Assembly: GCF_021284745.1 (NCBI RefSeq)
Contig: NZ_CP089925.1
Location: 1,425,001-1,489,000, forward strand
Length of the DNA: 64,000 nt
Direction of reading: 5' to 3'
DNA from: Lysobacter sp. KIS68-7
Lineage (GTDB): Bacteria; Pseudomonadota; Gammaproteobacteria; Xanthomonadales; Xanthomonadaceae
The translations under genes were made by a program, and so were the position numbers. This document shows, piece after piece, positions 18,418 to 26,113 of this stretch (position 1 is the stretch's first letter; each line of letters begins with the position of its first letter). The notes below the pieces were generated by a model. The model had not been told where the DNA came from. It made no database searches and saw only the letters and a list, made by a program, of their open reading frames with translations.

Positions 18418-20945
18418 GCCGTGCCCTCCTGCGGGGTGTTGCCGCCGCCGGCGAAACTGCGCAGCGCGTTCAGGGCGCCGTGCCAGGCGCGATCCACCAG
18501 GCGGCCCTTGTCGGCCGTGACCACGTGCGCCTGCCCGATCGCCATCATGCGCGCGAGGCTGTCCAGCGATTGCTCGCCGACGCGCTGGCCGCGCTGGTTG
18601 ACGAACAAGGCGTTGTCGGTGACGGGGCTGAACCACGACAGGCGCCGGCGGACGCGATCGCCCTGCTGGTTGCTGACGAATTCGAACCAGGTGCCGAAGG
18701 GCAGGGTGCGCAGGTGTTCGTACGCGGCCTGTTCTTCCTTGTTGCGCGGCGCCAGCTTCGGGCGCGGCGATTCGGTGTCTTCGCCCAGGCGCCCGCGCGC
18801 CTTGAGCTTCATCGCAAGTTCGGTGCGCGACGCCGGATCGTCTTCTTCTTCGGCCAGGCCCGTGGTGAGGCGGCGCGCGATCGCCGCCGCTTCATCGATG
18901 TGGTAACCGACCTGGACCAGCGAGCCTTCGATCTGTTCGGTGAGCTTCGGATCCGTGGCCGTCGTGCCGCCCTTGCCGGTCGTCGTCGCCACGATGTGGC
19001 GCGTGGCTTCGAGCTGGCTTCGCCACTCGTCGGAGTCCTCGCCGTGGCGCAGCAGCGTGAGCGTGAGCACGTCGGCCCAGGCCTGGTTGAGCAGCGCGCG
19101 CACGAACTTCGGCAGGCGCTGGTCGCGCACCGACTGCTCGATCACCTCGCCGGCGCGGCGCTTGGCCAGCTCCAGCTTTTCCTTGCCGCGCGCGGCCTCG
19201 ACATGCCGGCGTTCGGCGACTTCGGCCTTGCGCGCGAGCTGCTGCAGGCTCGTCTGCAGCTCCTGGTTGGCCGACTCGAACGCCGTCGGGTGTTCCTTGA
19301 AATTCTGGACGACGTGTTCCACCGCATTGCGCAGCGAATGCACGAGTTGCGGATCGACGTCCTCGTCGCCCAGCCAGTTCGCGCCCGATTCGGCGACGGC
19401 ATTGAGCAGCTGGCGTGCCGGGTGTTGCTGGCGCACGAAGAACGCACGGTCCTGCAAGGCCACGCGCAGCAGCGGCACCTGCAGGCGGCCGAGCAGGCCG
19501 ACCGCGGGCGTGTCGCGCCGCACTTCGCGCTCGATCTGGGTGTACAGCATGCCCAGCAATTCGAAGGCATCGCTGTCTTCGCGCGACAACTGCGCGGCCT
19601 TGCCGTGCAACTGCCGCGATTGGGCGAGCAGGGTCTGCTTGATGTCGAGCAGGCTGCGCTGGCTGCCGGTGGGCGAGGCCGCCGTGGTCGGCATGCCATC
19701 GAGCGCACCGAGCAGATCCGTGGTGCTGAGTTCCTGGCGTTGCTTCTCTTCCCGGCCGGGACGGAGCTTGCCGATCAGGTCGCGTCGGCCGGAGAGCAAT
19801 TGCTGCAGCAGGGCGAACGCCGCGCCTTCGTCGAAGCCGCCATCGTCGAGATCGGATTCGCCCATCCATGCGGTATGCGGGCGCGGGGCATTGGGTGCGT
19901 TGTCGCCCGCCCGGCGTCCACCGGCCTGGGACCTGCCGCCGCCACCATGGCCGCGACCGCTGCTGCCCTCGTCGGTTTGTGCCGTGGCAGCACCACTCCC
20001 GCCGCCACTTCCACTCCCGCCGCCGCCACCTGCGCCGCCACCGCCGCCCCCGGCACCGCCGCCGGCATGGCCATCGCCTTGGCCGGTCGTGCCGGCGCCG
20101 TGGTGCGACGTGCCACCCGCCGCAAGCCCGAAGCTTTCCGGATCGGCGGCGCGGGCCGTGCCGCGCGTCTCCCGGGTGCGCTGCGGCTTGGCCGCCGGCG
20201 CCTTGGGGTTCTGCAACACGGGGCGCACGCGAATGGGCACGTAGGCCAGGCTCGGGAGGATGCCGTCGCGCTCGAGCAGCGCGTTCATCGTCTCGGCCAT
20301 CTGCGTGTAGTGCGACATCACCACGCGATCGAAGGTGCGGAACAGCAGCAGGCGCGCTTCCAGGCCGATCTGCAGCGAGTTGCACGCATCGCGCAGCACC
20401 CGGCCGAGGATCTGCGGGCCCACGGGCAGGCGCTCGGCATCGAAGGCCGGCTGCCCGGCGAGCACGCCGAAGCGCTGGCCGAGCAGGTGCAGCGCCAGGC
20501 TGGCGCGCGATTCGTGGCGCAGCGCGATGTCGCGCAGCACCGAGTCCTCGTCCATCGACTCGTCGTCGACCAGGCTGAGGTTGCGGAAAGATGGCGTGTG
20601 CGTGCCGGTCACGCCCAGCTTGGTCGGCGTCCTGGGATCGCGGACGACCGCGAGCGCCGATTCCAGGCCGATCAGGTAACGGGGCACCAGGTCCGCGCGG
20701 TTCAGGCGCAGCGTGCGCAGCGTTTCCATGTGCTGGGCCTGCAGGCCCGGATTGCGCGCATGGTCGGCGAGGCGGAAGAGCTGTTGTTCCAGCTCGTTGA
20801 GCATCTGCGAGAGATGCCGCGCCATCTCGTCGGAGACCAGGCTGAGCAGGTGTTCGAGGACGCGCCGAACCCTCCGCGGCAAATTCGCGGATGCGAGCGT
20901 GGGCGGGGGAGTATGGGTACCGGGCAAATCGAACGAGACGGGCAT
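18414..20945 (-). CDS. DUF1631 family protein
   Basis: This cytoplasmic protein of 843 residues belongs to the DUF1631 family, sometimes mislabelled thymidine phosphorylase in Xanthomonas annotations. Two helical regions (about 1-260 and 350-700) flank a low-complexity linker at about 275-350 that is extremely rich in glycine. A basic beta-rich C-terminal segment (TWFEFVSNQQGDRVRRRLSWFSPVTDNALFVNQRG, about residues 740-775) resembles the barrel entry of PilZ proteins, but this is inference. No enzyme motif or membrane helix was found. It is coupled to the downstream PilZ gene. Function is unknown; a role in c-di-GMP signalling is suggested only by partner and C-terminus. Confidence 0.88.
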   Translation of the reverse strand: MPVSFDLPGTHTPPPTLASANLPRRVRRVLEHLLSLVSDEMARHLSQMLNELEQQLFRLADHARNPGLQAQHMETLRTLRLNRADLVPRYLIGLESALAVVRDPRTPTKLGVTGTHTPSFRNLSLVDDESMDEDSVLRDIALRHESRASLALHLLGQRFGVLAGQPAFDAERLPVGPQILGRVLRDACNSLQIGLEARLLLFRTFDRVVMSHYTQMAETMNALLERDGILPSLAYVPIRVRPVLQNPKAPAAKPQRTRETRGTARAADPESFGLAAGGTSHHGAGTTGQGDGHAGGGAGGGGGGAGGGGGSGSGGGSGAATAQTDEGSSGRGHGGGGRSQAGGRRAGDNAPNAPRPHTAWMGESDLDDGGFDEGAAFALLQQLLSGRRDLIGKLRPGREEKQRQELSTTDLLGALDGMPTTAASPTGSQRSLLDIKQTLLAQSRQLHGKAAQLSREDSDAFELLGMLYTQIEREVRRDTPAVGLLGRLQVPLLRVALQDRAFFVRQQHPARQLLNAVAESGANWLGDEDVDPQLVHSLRNAVEHVVQNFKEHPTAFESANQELQTSLQQLARKAEVAERRHVEAARGKEKLELAKRRAGEVIEQSVRDQRLPKFVRALLNQAWADVLTLTLLRHGEDSDEWRSQLEATRHIVATTTGKGGTTATDPKLTEQIEGSLVQVGYHIDEAAAIARRLTTGLAEEEDDPASRTELAMKLKARGRLGEDTESPRPKLAPRNKEEQAAYEHLRTLPFGTWFEFVSNQQGDRVRRRLSWFSPVTDNALFVNQRGQRVGEQSLDSLARMMAIGQAHVVTADKGRLVDRAWHGALNALRSFAGGGNTPQEGTA

Positions 20946-21067
20946 GGTCGCTCGTACGTGGTTTTGTGCTTCTTATCACGCCATACGGATTGCGGCCACC
21001 CCTGCGGCCGCTTGGCCGGCCGAGCGGTGCCAAGCGGTGGACGAAGCACCCGCGCCGGGTGGCCCGT

Positions 21068-22228
21068 TCAGTCCGCCAGGAACAGTTCGACCACGTCGTT
21101 GGTGAAGCGTCGCCCGAGTTCGGTCGGCGTTGCGTGGCCGGCGTCGTCGACCTCGATCCAGCCGCGCGCGACTGCCGCATCCAGCTGGGGCGCGATGGCC
21201 GCGCGCGGCAGTCCGGTGCGGGCTTCGAAGGACGCGAGCGCGAAGCCTTCGTGCAGTCGCAGCAGATTGAGCATGTAATCGAAGGGGATGCGTTCGGGCG
21301 CCAGCGTTTCGTCGCCGCCGATCGCCGCGGGCGTGCCCGCCTTCACCAGGTACTCGGCCGGGTGCTTGACCTTCCAGCGCCGCAGGATGGATTGCGACGC
21401 CCCCTGCGTCAGCTTGCCGTGCGCGCCGGCCCCGATCCCCAGGTAATCGCCGAACCGCCAGTAATTGAGGTTGTGCGCGCACTGCCGTCCCGGCTTTGCG
21501 TAGGACGAGACTTCGTAGTGCCCGAAGCCCGCTTCGGCGATCCGTGCCTGGCAGGCCTCCTGGATGTCCCAGCTCTGGTCGATGTCCGGGATGCCCTGCG
21601 GCGGGCGCGCGGCGAACACCGTGTTGGGTTCGAGCGTGAGCTGGTAATGCGACAGGTGCGCCGGCTGCAGGGCGATCGCGCGCTCGACGTCGCGCACCGC
21701 CATCTCCAGCGTCTGGCCGGGCAGGGCGTACATCAGGTCGAGGTTGATGTTGTCGAAGCCGGCGTCCTGCGCGAGCTTCACCGCGGCATCGGCTTCGCGG
21801 CTGTCGTGGATGCGGCCCAGGCGCTTGAGGCAATCGTCGTCGAAGCTCTGGATGCCGAAGCTCAGGCGATTCACGCCTGCATCGCGATAGCCCTCGAAGC
21901 GCCCATGTTCCGCGGTGCCCGGATTGGTTTCCAGCGTGATCTCCAGCCCCGGCGCGAAACGCAGCCGCGCGCTGGCCTGCTGCAGGAACGCGTCAATAGC
22001 GTCGGCCGGGAACAGCGACGGCGTGCCGCCACCGAAGAACACCGAATGCACCACGCGCCCCCAGGCGAGCGGCAGGTCCTGGTCGAGGTCGGCGATCAGC
22101 GCATCGACATACGCGGCGAACGGCAGCGCGCCCTTCTGCTCATGCGAATTGAAATCGCAGTACGGGCATTTGCGCACGCACCACGGCAGGTGGACGTACA
22201 GCGACAACGGTGGCGTGACCAGGGACAT
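21068..22228 (-). CDS. hemW: Radical SAM heme chaperone HemW
   Basis: This 386-residue radical SAM protein inserts or transfers heme and is often misannotated as a coproporphyrinogen oxidase. The cluster motif CxxxCxxC is at C17, C21 and C24 in the HemW-type context CVRKCPYCDFNS, which separates it from HemN. FFGGGTPSLF, ETNPGT and RLSFGIQSFDD follow, as does the C-terminal HemN_C region. The ATG at 22228 gives the family start SLYVHLPWC; the preceding 28 codons of open frame belong to the rdgB overlap. It is last in the rph-rdgB-hemW group; its start lies within 10 bases of the rdgB stop. Confidence 0.95.
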   Translation of the reverse strand: MSLVTPPLSLYVHLPWCVRKCPYCDFNSHEQKGALPFAAYVDALIADLDQDLPLAWGRVVHSVFFGGGTPSLFPADAIDAFLQQASARLRFAPGLEITLETNPGTAEHGRFEGYRDAGVNRLSFGIQSFDDDCLKRLGRIHDSREADAAVKLAQDAGFDNINLDLMYALPGQTLEMAVRDVERAIALQPAHLSHYQLTLEPNTVFAARPPQGIPDIDQSWDIQEACQARIAEAGFGHYEVSSYAKPGRQCAHNLNYWRFGDYLGIGAGAHGKLTQGASQSILRRWKVKHPAEYLVKAGTPAAIGGDETLAPERIPFDYMLNLLRLHEGFALASFEARTGLPRAAIAPQLDAAVARGWIEVDDAGHATPTELGRRFTNDVVELFLAD

Positions 22229-22235
22229 CGGAAGA

Positions 22236-22832
22236 TCAGAGTTCGTGCAGGCGTTCGCGCAGCGCGGCGAGCGCCAGGCCGCGGTGGCTGCGCGCGTGCT
22301 TGGTTGCGGCATCCAATTCTGCGGCGGAGCGGTTCAATTGCATGTCGAGGAAGACCGGGTCGTAGCCGAAACCGCCGTTGCCGCGCGGCGCATGAAGGAT
22401 GCGGCCGGGCCAGCGGCCCTCGGCGATGATCGGCTGCGGGTCGTCCGGCGTGCGCAACAGCACGACGACGGCATGGAAATGCGCGGTGCGCGCGTTGTCG
22501 GGCACTTCGCGCAGCGCGTCCAGCAACTTCGCGATGTTGGCCTGCGCATCGCCATGGCCACCCGCGTACCGCGCGGAATACAAACCGGGCGCACCGCCGA
22601 GCGCGTCGACGCACAGGCCAGAGTCGTCGCCCAGCGCGGGCAAGCCGGTGGCCTGCGCCGCGTGCCGTGCCTTCAGCAATGCGTTCTCGACGAAGGTCAG
22701 CCCGGTCTCGTCGATATCGTGCACGCCGAATTCCGATTGCGCGTGCAGCGCATAACCGGCATCGGCAAGCAGCTCGCGCAATTCGACGAGCTTGCCGGCG
22801 TTGCCGCTCGCCAGGACCAGGCGCCTGTCCAT
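22236..22832 (-). CDS. rdgB: RdgB/HAM1 non-canonical purine NTP pyrophosphatase
   Basis: The 198-residue enzyme hydrolyses dITP, XTP and ITP to monophosphates, keeping deaminated purines out of DNA and RNA. The conserved N-terminus VLASGNAGKLVELRELL, the TFVENALLKARHAA helix, the GDDSGLCVDALGGAPG metal/substrate loop and the C-terminal SHRGLALAAL are all present. An ATG at 22832 overlaps the rph stop by one base (TGATG); a TTG codon just before it is in frame and less likely. It sits between rph and hemW in one operon, a common order in gammaproteobacteria. Confidence 0.96.
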   Translation of the reverse strand: MDRRLVLASGNAGKLVELRELLADAGYALHAQSEFGVHDIDETGLTFVENALLKARHAAQATGLPALGDDSGLCVDALGGAPGLYSARYAGGHGDAQANIAKLLDALREVPDNARTAHFHAVVVLLRTPDDPQPIIAEGRWPGRILHAPRGNGGFGYDPVFLDMQLNRSAAELDAATKHARSHRGLALAALRERLHEL

Positions 22833-23560
22833 CAACCCGCCGCCAACGCCTCGCGCTGCGCAGCGAGCAGTTGCACGATGCCGCCCTCGGCGAGGCCGAG
22901 CAACGCATCGAGCTCATCGCGACGGAATGCATGGCCCTCGGCGGTGCCCTGCAGCTCGATGAAGCCGCCGCCGTCGTTCATCACGATGTTCATGTCGGTA
23001 TCGCAGCCGCTGTCCTCGGCGTAGTCGAGGTCGAGCACCGGCACGCCCTTGAAGATGCCGACGGACACGGCGGCCACGGCGCCGAGGATCGGATCGCGCG
23101 TGATTTCCTTGCGCGCCTGCAGCCAGCGCACGGCATCGACCAGCGCAACGTAGGCACCGGTGATGGCGGCGGTGCGCGTGCCGCCGTCGGCCTGCAGCAC
23201 ATCGCAGTCGAGCGTGATGGTGCGTTCGCCCAGTGCGGAACGATTGACGCACGCGCGCAGCGCGCGGCCGATCAGGCGTTGGATTTCGAGCGTGCGGCCG
23301 CCTTGCTTGCCGCGCGCGGCCTCGCGGTCGCTGCGCGAATGCGTGGCGCGCGGGAGCATGCCGTATTCGGCCGTCACCCAGCCCTCGCCCTTGCCGCGCA
23401 GGAACGGAGGCACCTTGTTGTCGACGCTCGCGGTGCACAGCACGCGCGTGTCGCCGAAGGACACGAGCACCGAGCCCTCCGCGTGGCGGGTGTAGTTCCG
23501 CTGGAGGCCGACCGCGCGCAGCTGATCGGGCATGCGGCCGCTGGGGCGCACGAGGCTCAT
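22832..23560 (-). CDS. rph: Ribonuclease PH
   Basis: RNase PH is a phosphate-dependent 3'-5' exoribonuclease that trims tRNA 3' ends. The 242-residue protein starts [29 protein letters not shown] and has the family motifs [53 protein letters not shown] and [15 protein letters not shown], covering the active site and hexamer contacts. The downstream open frame overlaps rdgB by one base. The start at 23560 is preceded by GGAGATCC on the coding side. It is divergent from yicC across a 69-base intergenic region, as in E. coli. Confidence 0.97.
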   Translation of the reverse strand: MSLVRPSGRMPDQLRAVGLQRNYTRHAEGSVLVSFGDTRVLCTASVDNKVPPFLRGKGEGWVTAEYGMLPRATHSRSDREAARGKQGGRTLEIQRLIGRALRACVNRSALGERTITLDCDVLQADGGTRTAAITGAYVALVDAVRWLQARKEITRDPILGAVAAVSVGIFKGVPVLDLDYAEDSGCDTDMNIVMNDGGGFIELQGTAEGHAFRRDELDALLGLAEGGIVQLLAAQREALAAG

Positions 23561-23629
23561 GGGGAGATCCGGAAAATCGGGGGCACGTAGATTACCATCC
23601 GCCCTTCCTCGACCCGCCCTGGACCCGAC

Positions 23630-24490
23630 GTGATCCGCAGCATGACCGCCTTCGCCTCCGGCGAACGCTCCACGCCCTGGGGCACGCTGTCGTGCGAGCT
23701 GCGCTCGGTGAACCATCGTTTCCTCGAGATCGGCACGCGCCTGCCCGAAGAGTTGCGCGCGCTGGAGCCCGCCATGCGCGAGCGCCTGTCCGCGCGCATC
23801 TCGCGCGGCAAGCTCGAACTCGGCATGCGCCTGCGTGTGCCGGAAGGCGGCGACGCGCTGCGCGTGGATCCGGCGATGGTCGACCAGCTCGCCGGCATCG
23901 CGCGCGAGTTGCAGTCGCGCTTCCCGACGATGCAGATCGGCTTCACGGACCTGCTGGGCTTCCCCGGCGTGCTCGGCGCACGCGCGGGCGATCCGGCGGC
24001 CCTGCAGGCCGAAGCGATGTCGCTGCTGGACGCGGTGCTGGGCGAGTTCGTCGCCTCGCGTGAACGCGAAGGCAAGAACCTCGCCGCCGTCATCAGCGAA
24101 CGTGTCGATGGCATCGCGCGCATCGCCACGGAAGTACGCACGCTCGTGCCGGAGATCCGCGTGGCGCTGCGCCAGAAACTCCAGGCCCGCCTGGCCGACC
24201 TCGCGCAGCCCGTGGACCCGGGCCGCTTCGAACAGGAACTGGTGATCGGCCTGCAGAAGCTCGACGTCGACGAGGAACTCGATCGCCTCGACAGCCACGT
24301 CGTCGAAGTGCGTCGCGTACTCACGCAACGCGAACCGGTCGGCCGGCGCCTCGATTTCCTGCTGCAGGAATTCAACCGCGAAGCGAACACGCTGGGCAGC
24401 AAGTCGGTCGATGCGCGCACGTCGGCCGCGTCCGTCGAGCTGAAGGTGCTCATCGACCAGATCCGCGAACAGATCAACAACATCGAATGA
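23630..24490 (+). CDS. yicC: YicC family endoribonuclease-like protein
   Basis: The 286-residue protein has the YicC N-terminal domain ([11 protein letters not shown]..., [11 protein letters not shown]) and the DUF1732 C-terminal domain, ending [22 protein letters not shown] and [13 protein letters not shown]. coli YicC has been linked to small-RNA turnover and shows RNase activity; that function is taken from the family. A GTG start was chosen because the family begins MIRSMTAF; an internal ATG four codons later would lose this. It lies 13 bases ahead of gmk, probably in one transcript, and is divergent from rph. Confidence 0.94.
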   Translation: MIRSMTAFASGERSTPWGTLSCELRSVNHRFLEIGTRLPEELRALEPAMRERLSARISRGKLELGMRLRVPEGGDALRVDPAMVDQLAGIARELQSRFPTMQIGFTDLLGFPGVLGARAGDPAALQAEAMSLLDAVLGEFVASREREGKNLAAVISERVDGIARIATEVRTLVPEIRVALRQKLQARLADLAQPVDPGRFEQELVIGLQKLDVDEELDRLDSHVVEVRRVLTQREPVGRRLDFLLQEFNREANTLGSKSVDARTSAASVELKVLIDQIREQINNIE

Positions 24491-24503
24491 GCGGGGACAT
24501 CGC

Positions 24504-25130
24504 ATGACCAGCACGATGCGCGGAACGCTCTTCATCGTCGCGGCCCCGTCGGGCGCCGGCAAATCGAGCATCGTGAACGCGTGCCTGGCACGCGATCCGA
24601 ACATCGCGCTGTCGATCTCCTTCACCTCGCGCGCCCCGCGCCCGGGCGAACGCCACGCCGAGCACTACCACTTCGTCTCCGCCGACGAATTCCAGCGCAT
24701 GGTCGCCAACGGCGATTTCTTCGAACACGCGCTCGTGCACGGCGACCTCAAGGGCACGGCCAGGCAATCGGTCGAGCCGCAACTGGCGCAGGGCAAGGAC
24801 GTGCTGCTGGAAATCGACTGGCAGGGCGCGCTGCAGGTGCGCGACCAGGTGCCGGAGGCGGTGGCGGTCTTCATCCTGCCGCCTTCGAAGGAAGCGCTCG
24901 AGCACCGCATGCAGAAGCGCGCGCAGGACAGCGACGAGACGATCCGCCGTCGCCTCGCGGCCGCGCGCGAGGAGATGTCGCACTACGCCGACTTCGACTA
25001 CGTGATCGTCAACGAACACTTCGACACGGCGGTCGGGGAGATGTGCGCGATCTTCACGGCCAGCCGCCTGCGGCGGGCCGCCCAGGAGGTCCGCCACGCC
25101 GGCCTCATCCGGGCCCTGCTGGCCGAATAG
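24504..25130 (+). CDS. gmk: Guanylate kinase
   Basis: Gmk phosphorylates GMP to GDP with ATP and is essential for GTP, dGTP and ppGpp precursors. The 208-residue enzyme has P-loop APSGAGKSS (residues 14-22), the GMP-binding stretch [33 protein letters not shown] and the lid arginines around [15 protein letters not shown]. It belongs to the yicC-gmk-rpoZ-spoT neighbourhood that is conserved in proteobacteria and links guanine nucleotide supply to stringent control. GAGCGGGGAC just upstream is a weak ribosome-binding site. Confidence 0.97.
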   Translation: MTSTMRGTLFIVAAPSGAGKSSIVNACLARDPNIALSISFTSRAPRPGERHAEHYHFVSADEFQRMVANGDFFEHALVHGDLKGTARQSVEPQLAQGKDVLLEIDWQGALQVRDQVPEAVAVFILPPSKEALEHRMQKRAQDSDETIRRRLAAAREEMSHYADFDYVIVNEHFDTAVGEMCAIFTASRLRRAAQEVRHAGLIRALLAE

Positions 25131-25173
25131 GGCCCCTCGGGCGAAGCTAAACGATTGATTCACAAGGTTTGGC

Positions 25174-25203
25174 TTGCGCCGCGCACCCACGGCCGCCTAC
25201 AAT
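25174..25203 (+). promoter_or_regulatory. Likely sigma-70 promoter of rpoZ
   Basis: TTGCGC (25174-25179) and TACAAT (25198-25203) are separated by 18 bases and lie about 45 bases ahead of the rpoZ start. The -10 is close to consensus and the -35 keeps the TTG core. Confidence 0.55.
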
Positions 25204-25247
25204 CGCGCCCCTTGTTTTCGCAGATCGGCCGAAAGGCCCGGAGCCCC

Positions 25248-25547
25248 ATGGCCCGCATTACCGTTGAAGATTGCCTGGAAGTGGTCGACAACCGCTTCGA
25301 ACTCGTGATGTTGGCCGCCAAGCGCGCGCGCCAGCTCGCCAACGGCGTCGAGCCGCGCCTGGACAACTCCGAAGCCAACGACAAGCCGACGGTGCTGGCC
25401 CTGCGCGAAATCGCCGCACGCCAGATCAATTCGGAATACATCGATGCCGTCGACAAGTCCGAGCGCGAGCGCAAGGAGCGCGAGGCGCTGGAATGGGCCG
25501 CCGCGGAAGTGGTCGCCGACGACGACATGACCAAGGGCGACGACTGA
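25248..25547 (+). CDS. rpoZ: RNA polymerase omega subunit
   Basis: Omega is the small subunit that helps assemble beta-prime into core RNA polymerase and forms one ppGpp site. The 99-residue protein begins [23 protein letters not shown] and continues with RARQLANG and [11 protein letters not shown], all diagnostic. The C-terminal tail is acidic. The ATG at 25248 is preferred to an upstream in-frame codon on homology. It has its own likely promoter and is followed by a terminator, so it need not depend on gmk transcription. spoT follows after an opposite-strand VOC gene, a small departure from the usual rpoZ-spoT adjacency. Confidence 0.97.
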   Translation: MARITVEDCLEVVDNRFELVMLAAKRARQLANGVEPRLDNSEANDKPTVLALREIAARQINSEYIDAVDKSERERKEREALEWAAAEVVADDDMTKGDD

Positions 25548-25570
25548 TCCTTCGTCCCCACGCTGCATAC

Positions 25571-25603
25571 GAAAGGCCTCGCTCACGCGGGGCCTTTCTT
25601 TTT
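25571..25603 (+). terminator. Rho-independent terminator after rpoZ
   Basis: GAAAGGCCTCGC pairs with GCGGGGCCTTTC across a TCAC loop, with one wobble pair, and is followed by TTTTTT. It lies 23 bases after the rpoZ stop and 10 bases before the end of the convergent VOC gene. Confidence 0.88.
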
Positions 25604-25613
25604 TACGGGCGGC

Positions 25614-26021
25614 TCACTGCACCGGCCACTGGAAGCACAACGCGTAGCCGTCGGGGTCGTGCAGGGTGAGTTGCTTCATGCCGTAGGGCGCGACCTCCGG
25701 GGGGTCGAGCGTGAGGCCTTTGGCGCGAAGGGCGGCGTAGGTCCCGTCGACATCCGGGCAGCCGAAGTAGATGCAGGTGTCCCCGTGTGCGGCCATGCGT
25801 GCCGGATCCGGCGCGGCGGGGCGATGTTCCGCCTCGTAGGCCGTGTTGAGCATGACGTTCGCACCGCCGAGCCGCAGCCAGCCCCAGTCGAAGGTATCGC
25901 CGTCGCGATCCGACGAGGCGTTCACGATCTCGAACCCGAGGACGTCCCGGTAGAAGCGGACCGACGCCGGCATGTCGAACACCTGCAGCAAGGCGCAGGC
26001 GTAGTCCAGTTCGATGGCCAT
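25614..26021 (-). CDS. VOC (glyoxalase/bleomycin-resistance) superfamily protein
   Basis: The 135-residue protein has the paired beta-alpha-beta-beta-beta modules of the vicinal oxygen chelate fold. The first module reads ALLQVFDMPASVRFYRDVLGFEIV and the second starts near TCIYFGCPDVDGTYAALRAKG, ending in LHDPDGYALCFQWP. The DPDGYxLxFxxP ending is typical of the lactoylglutathione-lyase-like subgroup. The substrate cannot be deduced. It sits alone on the minus strand between rpoZ and spoT, interrupting their usual adjacency. Confidence 0.88.
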   Translation of the reverse strand: MAIELDYACALLQVFDMPASVRFYRDVLGFEIVNASSDRDGDTFDWGWLRLGGANVMLNTAYEAEHRPAAPDPARMAAHGDTCIYFGCPDVDGTYAALRAKGLTLDPPEVAPYGMKQLTLHDPDGYALCFQWPVQ

Positions 26022-26113
26022 TGCGTACCTCCGGTCGATCGCGGCGATGGGCGCAGGCTACGCCCGAATCCCCCATGTTTGCCGCTGTTCCCGCGCGCGC
26101 GTAAGGTGATCGC

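Noticed and set aside
19890-20125. Possible intergenic repeat or variable-number array within the DUF1631 gene
   Set aside because: The GC-rich low-complexity DNA is in frame and encodes the glycine-rich linker, so it is part of the protein. Length variation between strains remains possible.
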